Source of the DNA: Spongilla lacustris
Lineage: Eukaryota; Porifera; Demospongiae; Spongillida; Spongillidae
Length of the DNA stretch: 64,000 bases
Assembly: GCA_949361645.1 (NCBI GenBank)
Contig: OX442415.1
Span: forward strand, 9,269,254 to 9,333,253
Direction of reading: 5' to 3'
In this document: piece after piece, positions 20,205 to 31,147 of the stretch
Numbering within the stretch: position 1 is the first letter of the stretch
How the letters are laid out: every line of letters starts with the position of its first letter
The notes under the pieces: model-generated
What the model was told of the DNA's origin: nothing
The model's input: the letters and a program-made list of their open reading frames with translations, nothing else
The model's database searches: none
Made by a program: the position numbers and the translations under genes

Positions 20205-22290
20205 GACTATTCCCTGAGCCCAGAACATGTGCAAAGGGTGCACAAACATGCGGACAACACTTCTCAATGGCTTTATGCAAGGCCTAGGGTTACTACTATC
20301 TCACCTGACTCATTGCCAGAAATGGACCTAGACGTCCCAGCAAGAAACCTTACTTTTTGGTTAACCTAAGTACCAAACTTTTTCCAATGCTCAGGACATT
20401 TGGTACTGGTGTAGAAACAAGGGGACAACACTCCTGAATGATTTTTCACTTGTGTCATGGCTATCTCACCTGACCCATTGGCAGAGATGGGCCTAGTCCC
20501 CAGCAAGAAACCTTACTTTCTAGTTAACCTGAGTACCAAACTTTTTCCAATGCTCAGGACATTTGGCAATGGTGTAGAAACACATGGACAATACTCCTGA
20601 ATGATTTTTCACTTGTGTCATGGCTATCTCACCTGACCCATTGGCCTAGTCCCCAGCAGGAAACCTTACTTTCTGGTTAACCTGAGTACCAAACTTTTTC
20701 CAATGCTCAGTACATTTGGCAATGGTGTAGAAACAAGTGGACAACACTCCTGAATGATTTTTTACTTGTGTCATGGCTATCTCACCTGACCCATTGGCAG
20801 AGATGGGCCTAGTCCCCAGCAAGAAAGCTTACTTTCTGGTTAACCTGAGTAACAAACTTTTCCAAATGCTCAGGACATTTGGCTATGGTGTAGAAACTAG
20901 GGGATAAAATTCCTGAATGATTTTTTACTTGTGTCATGGCTATCTCACCTGACCCATTGGCCGAGATGGGCCTAGTCTCCAGCAGGAAACCTTACTTTCT
21001 GGTTAACCTGAGTACCAAACTTTTTCCAATGCTCAGGACATTTTGCAATGGTGTAGAAACAAGGGGACAACACTCCTGAATGATTTTTTACTTGTGTCAT
21101 GGCTATCTCACCTGACCCATTGGCAGAGATGGGCCTAGTCCCCAGCAAGAAACCTTACTTTCTGGTTAACCTGAGTACTAAACTTTTCCAAATGCTCAGG
21201 ACATTTGGTCCTGGTGTAGAAACAAGGGGGCAACACTACTGGATGATTTTTTACTTGTGTCATGTCTATCTGACCTGACCCATTGGCAGAGATGGGCCTA
21301 GTCCCCAGCAAGAAACCTTACTTTCTGGTTAACCTGAGTACCAAACTTTTTCCAATGCTCAGGACATTTGGCAATGGTGTAGAAACAAGTGGACAACACC
21401 CTGAATGATTTTTTACTTGTGTCATGGCTATCTCACCTGACCCATTGGCAGAGATGGGCCTAGTCCCCAGCAGGAAACCTTACTTTCTGGTTAACCTGAG
21501 TACCAAACTTTTTCCAATGCTCAGGACATTTGGCAATGGTGTAGAAACAAGTGGACAACACTCCTGAATGATTTTTTACTTGTGTCATGGCTATCTCACC
21601 TGACCCATTGGCAGAGATGGGCCTAGTCCCCAGCAGAAAACTTTACTTTCTGGTTAACCTGAGTACCAAACTTTTTCCAATGCTCAGGACATTTGGCAAT
21701 GGTGTAGAAACAAGGGGACAACACTCCTGAATGAGTTTTTACTTGTGTTATGGCTATCTCACCTGACCCATTGGCAGAGATGGGCCTAGTCCCCAGCAGG
21801 AAACCTTACTTTCTGGTTAACCTGATTAACAAACATTTTCCAATGCTCAGGACATTTGGCAATTGTGTAGAAACAAGGGGACAACACTCCTGAATGATTT
21901 TTCACTTGTGTCATGTCTATCTCACCTGACCCATTGGCAGAAATGGGCCTAGTCCCCAGCAAGAAACCTTACTTTCTGGTTAACCTGAGTACCAAACTTT
22001 TTACAATGCTCAGGACATTTGGTACTGGTGTAGAAACAAGGGGGCAACACTACTGGATGATTTTTCACTTGTGCCATGGGTATTTCACCTGACCCATTGG
22101 CAGAGATGGGCATAGTCCCCAGCAGGAAACCTTACTTTCTGGTTAACCTGAGTACCAAACTTTTTCCAATGCTCAGGACATTTGGTACTGGTGTAGAAAC
22201 AAGGGGACAACACTCCTGAATGATTTTTCACTTGTGTCATGGCTATCTCACCTGACCCATTGGCAGAGATGGGCCTAGTCCCCAGCAAGA
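20205..22290. repeat. Satellite array, about 163-bp unit, 12 copies plus a degenerate edge copy
   Basis: The block AGGACATTTGG (or close variants) recurs at about 20393, 20557, 20709, 20872, 21036, 21198, 21361, 21524, 21688, 21850, 22012 and 22176. Typical spacing is 162-164 bp, once 152 through a local deletion near 20640-20650. Units also share CTGGTTAACCTGAGTACC and CCATTGGCAGAGATGGGCC. The first copy (20205-20340) is strongly diverged, as expected at an array edge. Non-coding. Confidence 0.9.
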
Positions 22291-22680
22291 ATGATACATG
22301 CACTGACTATAATTTCAACTGTATAGTGGGAAGCAGATTTATACTCAATTATCAACTGTTACTATGTACTGGCATGGACACGCACACAAGCACTCAGTTG
22401 ATTACCTCAACGACAATCGATCGATGGTGACTCATGAATGTATAGTATGTATGGTGATTATCTCTCAGTAACTTGTTATTTGATGCATTCGTAAACATGA
22501 TGCCCCACCCCTTCACTGGCACAATAATATCTTATATTGGCATGTAATGTGGTAACAACAGCACTTTACATGAATTTGTTAATAACATTCTTTAGCTTGT
22601 GTGCAAATTGATCCTTCTTCCTACACATGTTCAGCTCCAACCTATCATGACAAATGCACAAGTCCATACATTAGAACTTT

Positions 22681-23215
22681 GGCTGTTATGGCTTACCACA
22701 TAAAGCCACAACTATGAAGGTACAACACACCCCTGGAGAACTTCAAATGGGATATAGGTTCTGATTTTGAAGATCTCCGGACATATAACAGCATCGGTGT
22801 TCTATAGAATACATATGCCCATATACACGTGAATTAAAGATTGGCTATTATGACCTCACCACATAAAGCCACACCCATGAAGGTACAACACACCCCTGGA
22901 GACCTTCAAATGGGGTATATGTTCCGATTTTGAAGCTCTCCGGACATATAACAGCATAGGTGTTCTATAGAATACATATGCCCATATACACGTGAATTAA
23001 AGATTGGCTATTATGACCTCACCACATAAAGCCACACCCATGAAGGTACAACACACCCCTGGAGACCTTCAAATGGGGTATATGTTCCGATTTTGAAGCT
23101 CTCCGGACATATAACAGCAAAGGTGTTCTATAGGTCCATATATACGTGAAGCCACACCCACGAAGGTCAGTATTGGAGACCTTCAAAATGGGTATAACGC
23201 TACTGAATGATTTGT
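22681..23215. repeat. Second tandem array, about 162-164-bp unit, three copies plus a fragment
   Basis: GGCTRTTATG recurs at 22681, 22842 and 23006 (spacings 161 and 164), with GCCACACCCATGAAGGTAC and CTCCGGACATATAACAGC in each unit. A fourth partial copy starts near 23149 and runs into CTACTGAATGATTTGTGTTA, which resembles the unit of the preceding 163-bp array. Confidence 0.85.
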
Positions 23216-23701
23216 GTTACGGCCACTTAAAGGACTCAATGCATGTGTACATGTACATACTAGTATATTCGCGGCTACTATACAATGCATGTGTGATTGC
23301 ATCGACAACGCACCTCGCTGCAGTATCACTTGTGCTACATTTGCTTGAAGAACACTGGCTCGACAATTCGTACCCCGCTAGCTCTACATCTGACTCTGGA
23401 TCTGAACTGTACGTTTGGTTGAGGTCCGCTGTACAAGTACCGGTAATTTTAAAAGTAACAGAAGTGATTGAGTACGATATATGTACATATACGAGGCCAT
23501 ACCATTGTTGGTAATATCAACTCCTTCAACTTCAGGACTAGTGAACGCACAGCCATGGTTAGCAAGCTGGTGCTCGAAGTACACACAGTGATCACAGTAT
23601 TAAAAGTCTTTAATTTGCCGCTAATTATAGTGACTCAAGAAAAATAATTTCATTGCGTGTCTTTGCAGGCGGTTCGATCGTACGGCCCACGTTCCAAATA
23701 T

Positions 23702-23963
23702 CAGTAGCGGATCCAGCATGGACCGTTGGGGGGGGCTGAAAAGGGGAGGGGCTGGCTGTAGGCGGAGCCGTCCCGGGGAGGGTGCGGGAGGGGGGCACCC
23801 CTCCCGCCCAGCTAGGGGGTATGGGGGAGCGCTGTGTTATTTCTACACTGAATTACTAGTATTATCACCTAAAACACCCATGCAAGTATGCTATGAATTT
23901 TTAATTTGAGGGGGGGAGGGGGGGGCTATAGCCCCCCCTAGCCCCCCCCTGGATCCGCTACTG
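23702..23963. mobile_element. Small TIR element (CAGTAGCGGATCCAG termini)
   Basis: Perfect 15-bp terminal inverted repeats CAGTAGCGGATCCAG at 23702-23716 and its complement at 23949-23963. AATAT flanks both ends, a possible 5-bp duplication. The interior is G-rich on the left and C-rich on the right (GGGGGGG, CCCCCCC). The terminus resembles non-autonomous hAT-type elements from other animals, but the expected 8-bp duplication is not seen, so the superfamily is open. Confidence 0.65.
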
Positions 23964-25340
23964 AATATCTAATGTACGGTCCAAGGAAACAATGACTGCC
24001 TACCCACGTTTCGCTGTTTGCACGTCGGGTGTATTGACGGCGGGAATTAATCGTCACACGTATTTGGACGGCTGAACCGCTGTGAAACAGGTGCTGATGA
24101 GGCTGAAATGGATAGGTACTTGCGAGCCAGAACAGCAACATGTGTATATGCAGCTTGATGTGTTGTCCACCACATCAGAGGTTTTTTTTTTTAAATGGTC
24201 TATCAGTACTATGTGCACATGTACACATATGCACATACACACCCATGCAAGTAAAATTGGCAAGCTGGTGACAACCTTGTGGCAGCCTTGTGTGCATGAT
24301 TGTTATAAGCTTGTTACAGGCATGGTCATTACAACGTTGTTAACAAGATTGTAACAACCATGGTAAAAGATTGTCTCTATCACGTTTTGGGCAGTTTCCA
24401 GCTTGTTACCTTTCACAGGTTGAAGTCAGCTAATACAACCTTGTGGTGAAGATGTTAATTAATATGCATGCACCTAGATTGCATGAATGCAGTACATCAC
24501 AAAACTGGGTAAAAAAGATATTTCAAAAATGTGAAAAACATATTAAAAACACAAAGACACAAAAAGGGACCATATTGCTGTTTTGCTTGTCATTGATAGA
24601 TATGATTCGACTCTGCAACTAACTTGCATTGCAATAAAGATATGGATGAAATGAATTCTTCTTAAGATTTGTACTGATGTACATGTACACAAGCAGTGAT
24701 TGTAGCCCTGTGGATTAGCCTGATGATGCCAGGATGGACACGGTAGCAGGTGACTCATTCAATCTGAAGACATGGATCCATTATTTCAAATGTGCAGCAA
24801 TCTATGTACATACCTGCTGCATCTTCAAATTGTTTCCGCAGCTCAGTTGTAGTTGCATTTTGTCCACTTAGATGTGACCGGTTAAGACAAACAGCGCCAT
24901 GCACATGTGTGAACTGAATTGAAGAACAGTACAAAGTGTATAAAAATTGGTATAATGGAGTTGCAGGCTGTTAACATAAATAACCATGCAAAGCAGGTAA
25001 TAGCTGTCTTGCCATTCCATTATCTAACAGTACACCCCTATGGATGACAATAATTGCAAATAACCCCCCCCCCCCCCCCCCCCCCGGTCAAGCTTCTATT
25101 TTGCTTCACCCCCCCCCCCCCCCCCTCACACACACACATACACTCTGTACACTACTGATGGCCAGTGTTAGCTACATTGTATGTAGGAATCACCTGTGTT
25201 CTTCATTGTGGCTCCATCTGTTGTGATGGTTACTGAAGATGCCTGTGCAAGACTTTTCTTTAGCTGCACGGAAGGGTAATTATTATTAGAATCAGTTCAA
25301 TAACTGATGAACCTACCAGGTCTTTCACCTCCTCATATTT
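23964..25340. other. Intergenic DNA with two poly-C tracts
   Basis: No supported gene. Poly-C runs lie at about 25063-25085 and 25110-25125. A run of GTTGTAACAA-type near-palindromes occurs at about 24300-24370. Confidence 0.3.
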
Positions 25341-25347
25341 AGCGGTT

Positions 25348-25531
25348 TCAATTCTGTGTGGCAGTACAAGAACCTCGTGCGTGAGATTTTTTGAATAAAC
25401 TGTTGAAAAGACCCCACACAATGGCATTGACTAATAGGTCATTTGCTTCCTTTGCGCTTTCCTCGCTAAAGTTAGATGGCAAGCCAAAACATATCTCGGG
25501 GCTGCCCATAAGAGGCTTTGAAAGTTCTGGC
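25348..25531 (-). CDS. Possible exon following the BED-finger exon
   Basis: An acceptor TTTTTCAG ends at about 25532 on the minus strand, followed by a sequence open in more than one frame; one reads P-E-L-S-K-P-L-M-G-S-P-E-I-C-F-G-L-P and then a helix-like stretch. Phase relative to the upstream BED exon does not favour that frame, so the correct reading is uncertain. Confidence 0.2.
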
Positions 25532-25594
25532 CTGAAAAATCGTGCATCACACATCACCAAGAACGAATAACAGCAAACTAATTTGTCGACTTAC

Positions 25595-25790
25595 AGCAAG
25601 CTTTTGGATGTGTTGTTCCGTGTGCACGTGACACAACTTTATGACACAGTTTACACTTGGCGGAAGGGAATCTTTCCTTCGCAGCAGACTGCCGTTCTAT
25701 TGTGAAGTGCTTCCACACCCAGCTTTGCTCATTCCTTGTGGTCGTACTGCTAAATGTACAACACTCACTATCCACACTCCCTTCCGACAT
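25595..25790 (-). CDS. BED-type zinc-finger exon (transposase- or ZBED-like)
   Basis: ATG at 25790 starts a frame with S-W-V-W-K-H-F-T at about residues 23-30 and A-K-C-K-L-C-H-K-V at about 46-54, the aromatic and Cys-x2-Cys parts of a BED finger, followed by G-T-T-H-P-K. The exon ends at GCTTGCT|GTAAGT (donor at 25593-25594), a consensus site. BED fingers are the DNA-binding N-termini of hAT transposases and domesticated ZBED genes. The terminal His pair would lie in the next exon. No catalytic domain was found nearby, so this is a fragment or the 5' end of a gene with distant exons. Confidence 0.5.
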
Positions 25791-25830
25791 TAAATTAAGT
25801 AAAATTAGTGAGTGTCGCTATGAATAAATG

Positions 25831-25857
25831 AGGTATCGTCGAGCCTCGACGATACCT
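25831..25857. repeat. 27-bp palindrome with ATCGTCGAG arms
   Basis: Perfect 13-bp arms with a single central base. It lies about 40 bp upstream of the BED-finger ATG and carries the same motif as the 16618-16735 cluster; AACATCGCCGAT and ATCGACGATC follow at 25866-25896. Confidence 0.6.
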
Positions 25858-25947
25858 AATTATAAACATCGCCGATTACAGGATATGCATCGACGATCCC
25901 GAGATCGCTTCCGGATCGCGGCAACACTGAAAAAGAGGTACTAAAAG

Positions 25948-26657
25948 CATAGATATTAGACTGGAATAATATCTATGCTAAAAGGTAGTGCACGAACTGT
26001 GGATCACAAAGAAGCAAGTATATTTTTAATACTCCATTCCTAAGAGAAGATATTCGACTTAAAGCACTCCATGTCTAGAATTAAACTCACCAGTATACTA
26101 CGCCCGAACAAAGCGACGTAAAGGTACGGCGTTACGATAGGCAGATTGAGCACTGTGTTTTACGTACCACAGTATACTTTTTGTGACATGAATGCGTCGT
26201 ACTCGATTAAAAAAAAAATAATAACTTTTCACTAGGTGTGAAACTCACCGGTATAGCGACCGTAGCTTTGTCGTAAAAATTCTGAGAACTTGACTACCAG
26301 ATAGCCAGATGAAAAATATGTGCCAACGGATAGTTAGTTTGCCGTCTGTGCGTTTCTATACGACCAAATTTAATTCGCGCGCAATTTTTGGTAAATGAAG
26401 CTTGAACAGGTCATCATCAATGTGGTCGATTGCACCCTGAAAATCATCTGAATGTGAAATAAAACAACCTGCAAAACCATGAACTTTATGAAAAGTGTTC
26501 CCTTTACCACAATCCACGGATAGTTCTTTTCCGCTCGCTCCTGTGCAAAAGTGGTACCCGCCATTTTATCCGTAAAGGTCTGGGAACTTGAACTGCCAGG
26601 ACTATATATTGGTGTTAATTGGTCAGGTTTCCAATCCCTTCCAGTCTAATATCTATG
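25948..26657. mobile_element. TIR element of about 710 bp
   Basis: Perfect 19-bp inverted termini CATAGATATTAGACTGGAA at 25948-25966 and 26639-26657. Inside are inverted or direct sub-repeats (AACTCACCRGTATA at about 26093 and 26244; GAACTTGA at about 26286 and 26586). A related block (CATAGATATT...GATTGGAAACC) occurs at 16467-16489, so the family is dispersed. No clear target duplication. Confidence 0.55.
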
Positions 26658-27067
26658 ATAAGGACCAAACGTTTCCAAACAACGCTACGCTCGCTGTCCG
26701 TCCTCCACCGCGCATCAAATGCCCAAGGCAGAAACGGCTTAACAAAGTGACTCCCATGCCAGTTGCAAGACATACGAAGACATCCCGGTCCAGTAGTACG
26801 TCTACGTAACGATGATTGGGAAGTGTTTGTCGTATGTGTAAAACAACCCTTACGTTCACCCGCTCATTTGATACATCATTGCAATTACCAATAACTCCTT
26901 ATAATAACTAAGGTATGCAATTACTCTATACCTCGAATCTGATTGGTTCCCCAACATTCTGGTGACCGTGGACAGAATTGAGTACAGCAGTTCACCAGAC
27001 CCTCTTTCCACGTAGCGGTGATGTAATCTATCCGCAGATGTGGGAATCAGGGTCTGGGTACGAGACT
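26658..27067. mobile_element. Truncated copy of the Mutator-like TIR element
   Basis: Closely matches 30727-31137 (CCGCGCATCAAATGCCCAAG, the GGTATGCAATTACTC block, and the right terminal repeat ending GTCTGGGTACGAGACT). The left terminal repeat is absent; sequence begins directly after the 25948-26657 element. Confidence 0.65.
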
Positions 27068-27081
27068 GATATATGCGTATA

Positions 27082-29775
27082 CAGGGGGGGCTCGGAACAA
27101 CGGAAAGTAACACCTCGGAACAACGGAAAATTACAGACATTCATTGCGTGCTTTTGGTCTCATAATTGGATTGATAAAGCTAGTGCGGGTAAACTATTAC
27201 ATAATCCTGTCGCTCCGCAAAACAATTTTAAGAACGCGCAAACTATTTTAAGCAATTACGCTATGCCTCAAGCGGTTTCTTTAAGTAAACCGCATTGTAT
27301 AAACATTGACTGAGAAACTATTTTTAGCCCTTACAGATTTCCGAATGGTTCAAATGCGAACCTACCTTAGAAACAAATACCTTGATCAGCAAGCTAGGCC
27401 TGATGCTATGTCACAGCATCTCCAGAATTATGCTTGCCCTGAAAGAAATTACATCATGTAGCTCTTTTTTTAAAATACATGTATGCGTCCACTGAAGTTC
27501 CTATAGCTCAGTGCCCTTGCATCTCCTGGATCTTCAAATCTCCTGAAGTGGTAAGATCAGTTTTGTTGGTGGTGTGTCAGATAGACCCACCCCTTACTTT
27601 CAAATACCGCTTCGACAGAGATCCTTGCCTCTACCTACATCATTGCTCTCACAGTACCGGCCATACATTGTAGCTGCAGCATTGCATGGCAAAAATGGGA
27701 CACCTGAAAATGCTTTTTATTTAGGACAGCTTTGCCAACCATTCATACAGAGAACACAGATCAATTGCGTTCATGTCACTGGCTCATTGAGGCAGATGGA
27801 CGTTGCGGACAAATGTCTGTGGAATACGATCAGGTCAGGCTGGCTGCCACGGGGATTGAGCTACATGCAATGCTGCTTCTTTGTATGTTAGGAACCATAA
27901 ACACTTTTGCATATATACATGTACATCAACTAACCCCCATGTCCATGCATACTCAGTACATTTAGCTATGTGCAAAGTAGTATATTGTACGCATGCATGA
28001 CATTCAAATGTACGATCATAGGTCACGAGGGCTGTTGCTTACTTACCCCCATACTGGCTGTTCAGTGTCCCATCTCACCGCGTGTAGGCAAAGCCACGAA
28101 CACGTTGCTGTGTACGGAGATCATATATATGGTCTCTGCTGTGTATCAAGGTTTTAAACTTCACCTGAACTAAATGTAATGGGCATAACCACAGCCGTGC
28201 GCTGTAGCTCGATGTCTGTCCGAGGTCATGTTGACGATCGAGCCTAGTATGGCGACCACGTGCAATACTAGTCCTACAAATCATTCGCTTACCTCATACT
28301 TTCACACGTATGATTCCGAAGTGAGGCTGCTGCAGGCATAACGATGTACAGTGGAAGACTCCATGTATGTAGCCGCTATACATTCAAATTAAAGGTGCTC
28401 ATTCATTAGAAATTGGGACCACGATTTCTAATGAATGAGCGCCTTAATAGCGGCAGAAAGTACACACATGGAGTCGTCCACTGTACATCGCTCTGCCTGC
28501 AGTAGCCTCACTTCAGAATCATACGTGTGAAAGTATGAGGTAAGCGAATGATTTATTCAAACTGTACTAGTATTGCACGTGGTTGCCATACTAGGCTCGA
28601 TCGTCAACATGACCTCGGACAGACATCGAGCTATAGCGCACGGCTGTGGTTATGCCCATTACATTTAGTTCAGGTGAAGTTTAAAACCATGATACACAGC
28701 AGAGACCATATATATGATCTCTGTACACAGCAACGTGTTCGTGGCTTTGCCTACACGCGGTGAGATGGGATACTATGAAGGGGGTAAGGGCAAGGTTACA
28801 GCCAGTATGGGGGTAAGTAAGCAACAGCCCTCGTGACCTATGATCGTACATTTGAATGTCATGCATGCATACAATATACTACTTTGCACATGGCTAAATG
28901 TACTGAGTATGCATGGACATGGGGGTTAGTTGATGTACATGTATATATGCACAAGTGTGTATGGTTCCTAACATACAAAGAAGCAGCATTGCATGTAGCT
29001 CAATCCCCGTGGCAGCCAGCCTGACCTGATCGTACTCCACAGACATTTGTCCGCAACGTCCATCTGCCTCAATGAGCCAGTGACATGCACGCAATTGATC
29101 TGTGTTCTCTGTATGAATGGTTGGCAAAGCTGTCCTAAATAAAAAGTATTTTCAGGTGTCCCATTTTTGCCATGCAATGCTGCAGCTACAATGTATGGCC
29201 GGTACTGTGAGGGCAATGATATAGGTAGAGGCAAGGATCTCTGTCGGAGCGGTATTTGAAAGTAAGGAGTGGGTCTATCTGACACACCACCAACAAAACT
29301 GATCTTACCACTTCAGGAGATTTGAAGATCCAGGAGATGCAAGGGCACTGAGCTATAGGAACTTCAGTGGACGCATACATGTATTAAAAAAAGAGCTACA
29401 TGATGTAATTTCTTTCAGGGCAAACATCATTCTAGAGGTGCTGTGACAGAGCATCAGGCCTAGCTTGCTGATCAAGGTATTTGTTTCTAAGGTAGGTTCG
29501 CATTTGAACCATTCGGAAATCTGTAAGGGCTAAAAATAGTTTCTCAGTCAATGTTTATACAATGCGGTTTACTTAAAGAAACCGCTTGAGGCATAGCGTA
29601 ATTGCTTAAAATAGTTTGCGCGTTCTTAAAATTGTTTTGCGGAGCGACAGGATTATGTAATAGTTTACCCGCACTAGCTTTATCAATCCAATTATGAGAC
29701 CAAAAGCACGCAATGAATGTCTGTAATTTTCCGTTGTTCCGAGGTGTTACTTTCCGTTGTTCCGAGCCCCCCCTG
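27082..29775. mobile_element. Foldback DNA transposon II (2.7 kb near-perfect palindrome, TA target site)
   Basis: Arms 27082-28413 and 28424-29775 are inverted copies of each other, centred on a loop of about 10 bases near 28414-28423 (ATTAGAAAT/ATTTCTAAT). The termini read CAGGGGGGG(G)CTCGGAAC, flanked by TA (27080-27081 and 29776-29777). Two subterminal copies of CGGAACAACGGAAA link it to the element at 12079. Arms differ by few substitutions and some small gaps, for example near 28780-28806. Arm-borne frames (27574-27891 and its mirror 28968-29285) stay open on both arms but match nothing I know. Confidence 0.8.
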
Positions 29776-30096
29776 TACATATTCTATTTTTAGCAGTCAT
29801 GAACTGTTATAGATAGTTTAGAGATGCACCTGTATTTTAACTTATCGTCTATAGCAGTACTATAAATTATCTATGATATACATGTAGATGGATTTATAGG
29901 GGGAATGCGGTGGATGGCCCGGTGGGTGCTTCAAGCATGCTTTTTCGCCCGCTACCAACGCCTACTACAAGTAAGAATACTTTTATATAGTTAACATTGT
30001 AATGAGTATACATAGGTCCAATGGGCGCTCAAGCACGTGACCAAAATCAATGAATATTTAAATTTAGTTGGCAAATTTATTGTCCTTACCTAAGAA

Positions 30097-30335
30097 ATGG
30101 TTGGTAGTTGCATATGCTGTGCGATAATGGAATTGGTTGTAAAAGTCGCCATGGTGCACGTGAACATTCTAGCCTTGGATTTTATCGTTTTCCATCTAAG
30201 GATCATCCCTGAAAACTGAAATGGAGAAAGGTAGAACTGGTTGGCCGTAGCCAGACCGTCGCGTATGGTCGGGCCAACTACTGGATGTCCATAGTACAAT
30301 CGCGGATCTGTGGTGACCATACTTTGTATCTGGTA
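30097..30335 (+). pseudogene. THAP-domain pseudogene
   Basis: ATG at 30097 begins M-V-G-S-C-I-C-C, the metal-binding start of a THAP finger, then the homology shifts frame near 30120 and continues as G-F-Y-R-F-P-S-K-D-H-P, K-L-K-W-R-K and R-I-C-G-D-H, the C-x2-H end of the domain. A TGA interrupts at 30210-30212 between the P and K segments. THAP fingers are DNA-binding modules of P-element-type transposases and derived host genes. One frameshift plus one stop make this a relic. No transposase domain is visible downstream. Confidence 0.6.
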
Positions 30336-30499
30336 TTTATGTGTCATTCCCAGTTTCACTGTGTCCGTTTACGTTCTGGGAAACCTGTTAGTCTCTACTA
30401 GTAAACATCAGTCGGGTCCCCAGACCCAGCAATGATGTACAATAGACTTCGTTCCGTCGTTAGAAGCAAGAAAGATTAAACACTTACCCAGCCATGCAT

Positions 30500-31138
30500 T
30501 AGTCTCGTACCCAGACACTGATTCCCACAGCTGCGGATGGATTACATCACCGCTACGTGGAAAGAGGGTCTGGTGAACTGCTGCACTCAATTTTGTCCCG
30601 CGATTACATAACATTATTATTCCAACGGCGGGAGGAATGCAGTGACGTATTTATGAAATGTTTAGCGTCAACACGAAGGCAATTATAGTTAATTGAATAA
30701 TTTATATAATTAACGCAACTGACAGGAGAAAGACCAAACGCTTCCAAGCTGTCCTTCCTCCACCGCGCATCAAATGCCCAAGGCAGAAACGGCTTAACAA
30801 AGTGACTCTCATGCCAGTTGCAAGACATACGATAACATCCCGATCCAGTAGTACGTCTACGATGATTGGGAAGTGTTTGTCGTATTTGTAGACCAACCCT
30901 TACGTTCACCCGCTCACTTGATCGTTCGCCGTGCATCCTCCAACACCATCGCAATTACCAATAACTCCCAGTAATAACTAAGGTATGCAATTACTCCATA
31001 CCTCGAATCTGATTGGTTCCCCAACATTCTGGTGACCGTGGACAGAATTGAGTACAGCAGTTCACCAGACCCTCTTTCGACGTAGCGGTGATGTAATCCA
31101 TCCGCAGCTGTGGGAATCAAGGTCTGGGTACGAGACTA
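30500..31138. mobile_element. Mutator-like non-autonomous element with 9-bp target duplication
   Basis: Terminal inverted repeats of about 100 bp (30500-30599 and 31040-31138) begin TAGTCTCGTACCCAGAC. They are flanked by a perfect 9-bp direct repeat GCCATGCAT at 30491-30499 and 31139-31147. Long TIRs with a 9-bp duplication are typical of Mutator-like elements; the superfamily call rests on that alone. Partial copies occur at 13841-13990, 26658-27067 and 38690-38800. No transposase. Confidence 0.7.
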
Positions 31139-31147
31139 GCCATGCAT

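Noticed and set aside
18690..23215. CRISPR-like array
   Set aside because: Units are contiguous satellites without alternating unique spacers, in eukaryotic DNA.
26370..26564. Possible two-exon minus-strand gene starting M-A-G-T-T-F-A-Q
   Set aside because: Possible donor and acceptor are weak and the region lies within the 25948-26657 TIR element; no recognisable product.
27574..27891. 105-codon frame in the foldback element, mirrored at 28968-29285
   Set aside because: The two arms are almost the same sequence, so conservation between them is not independent evidence of coding.
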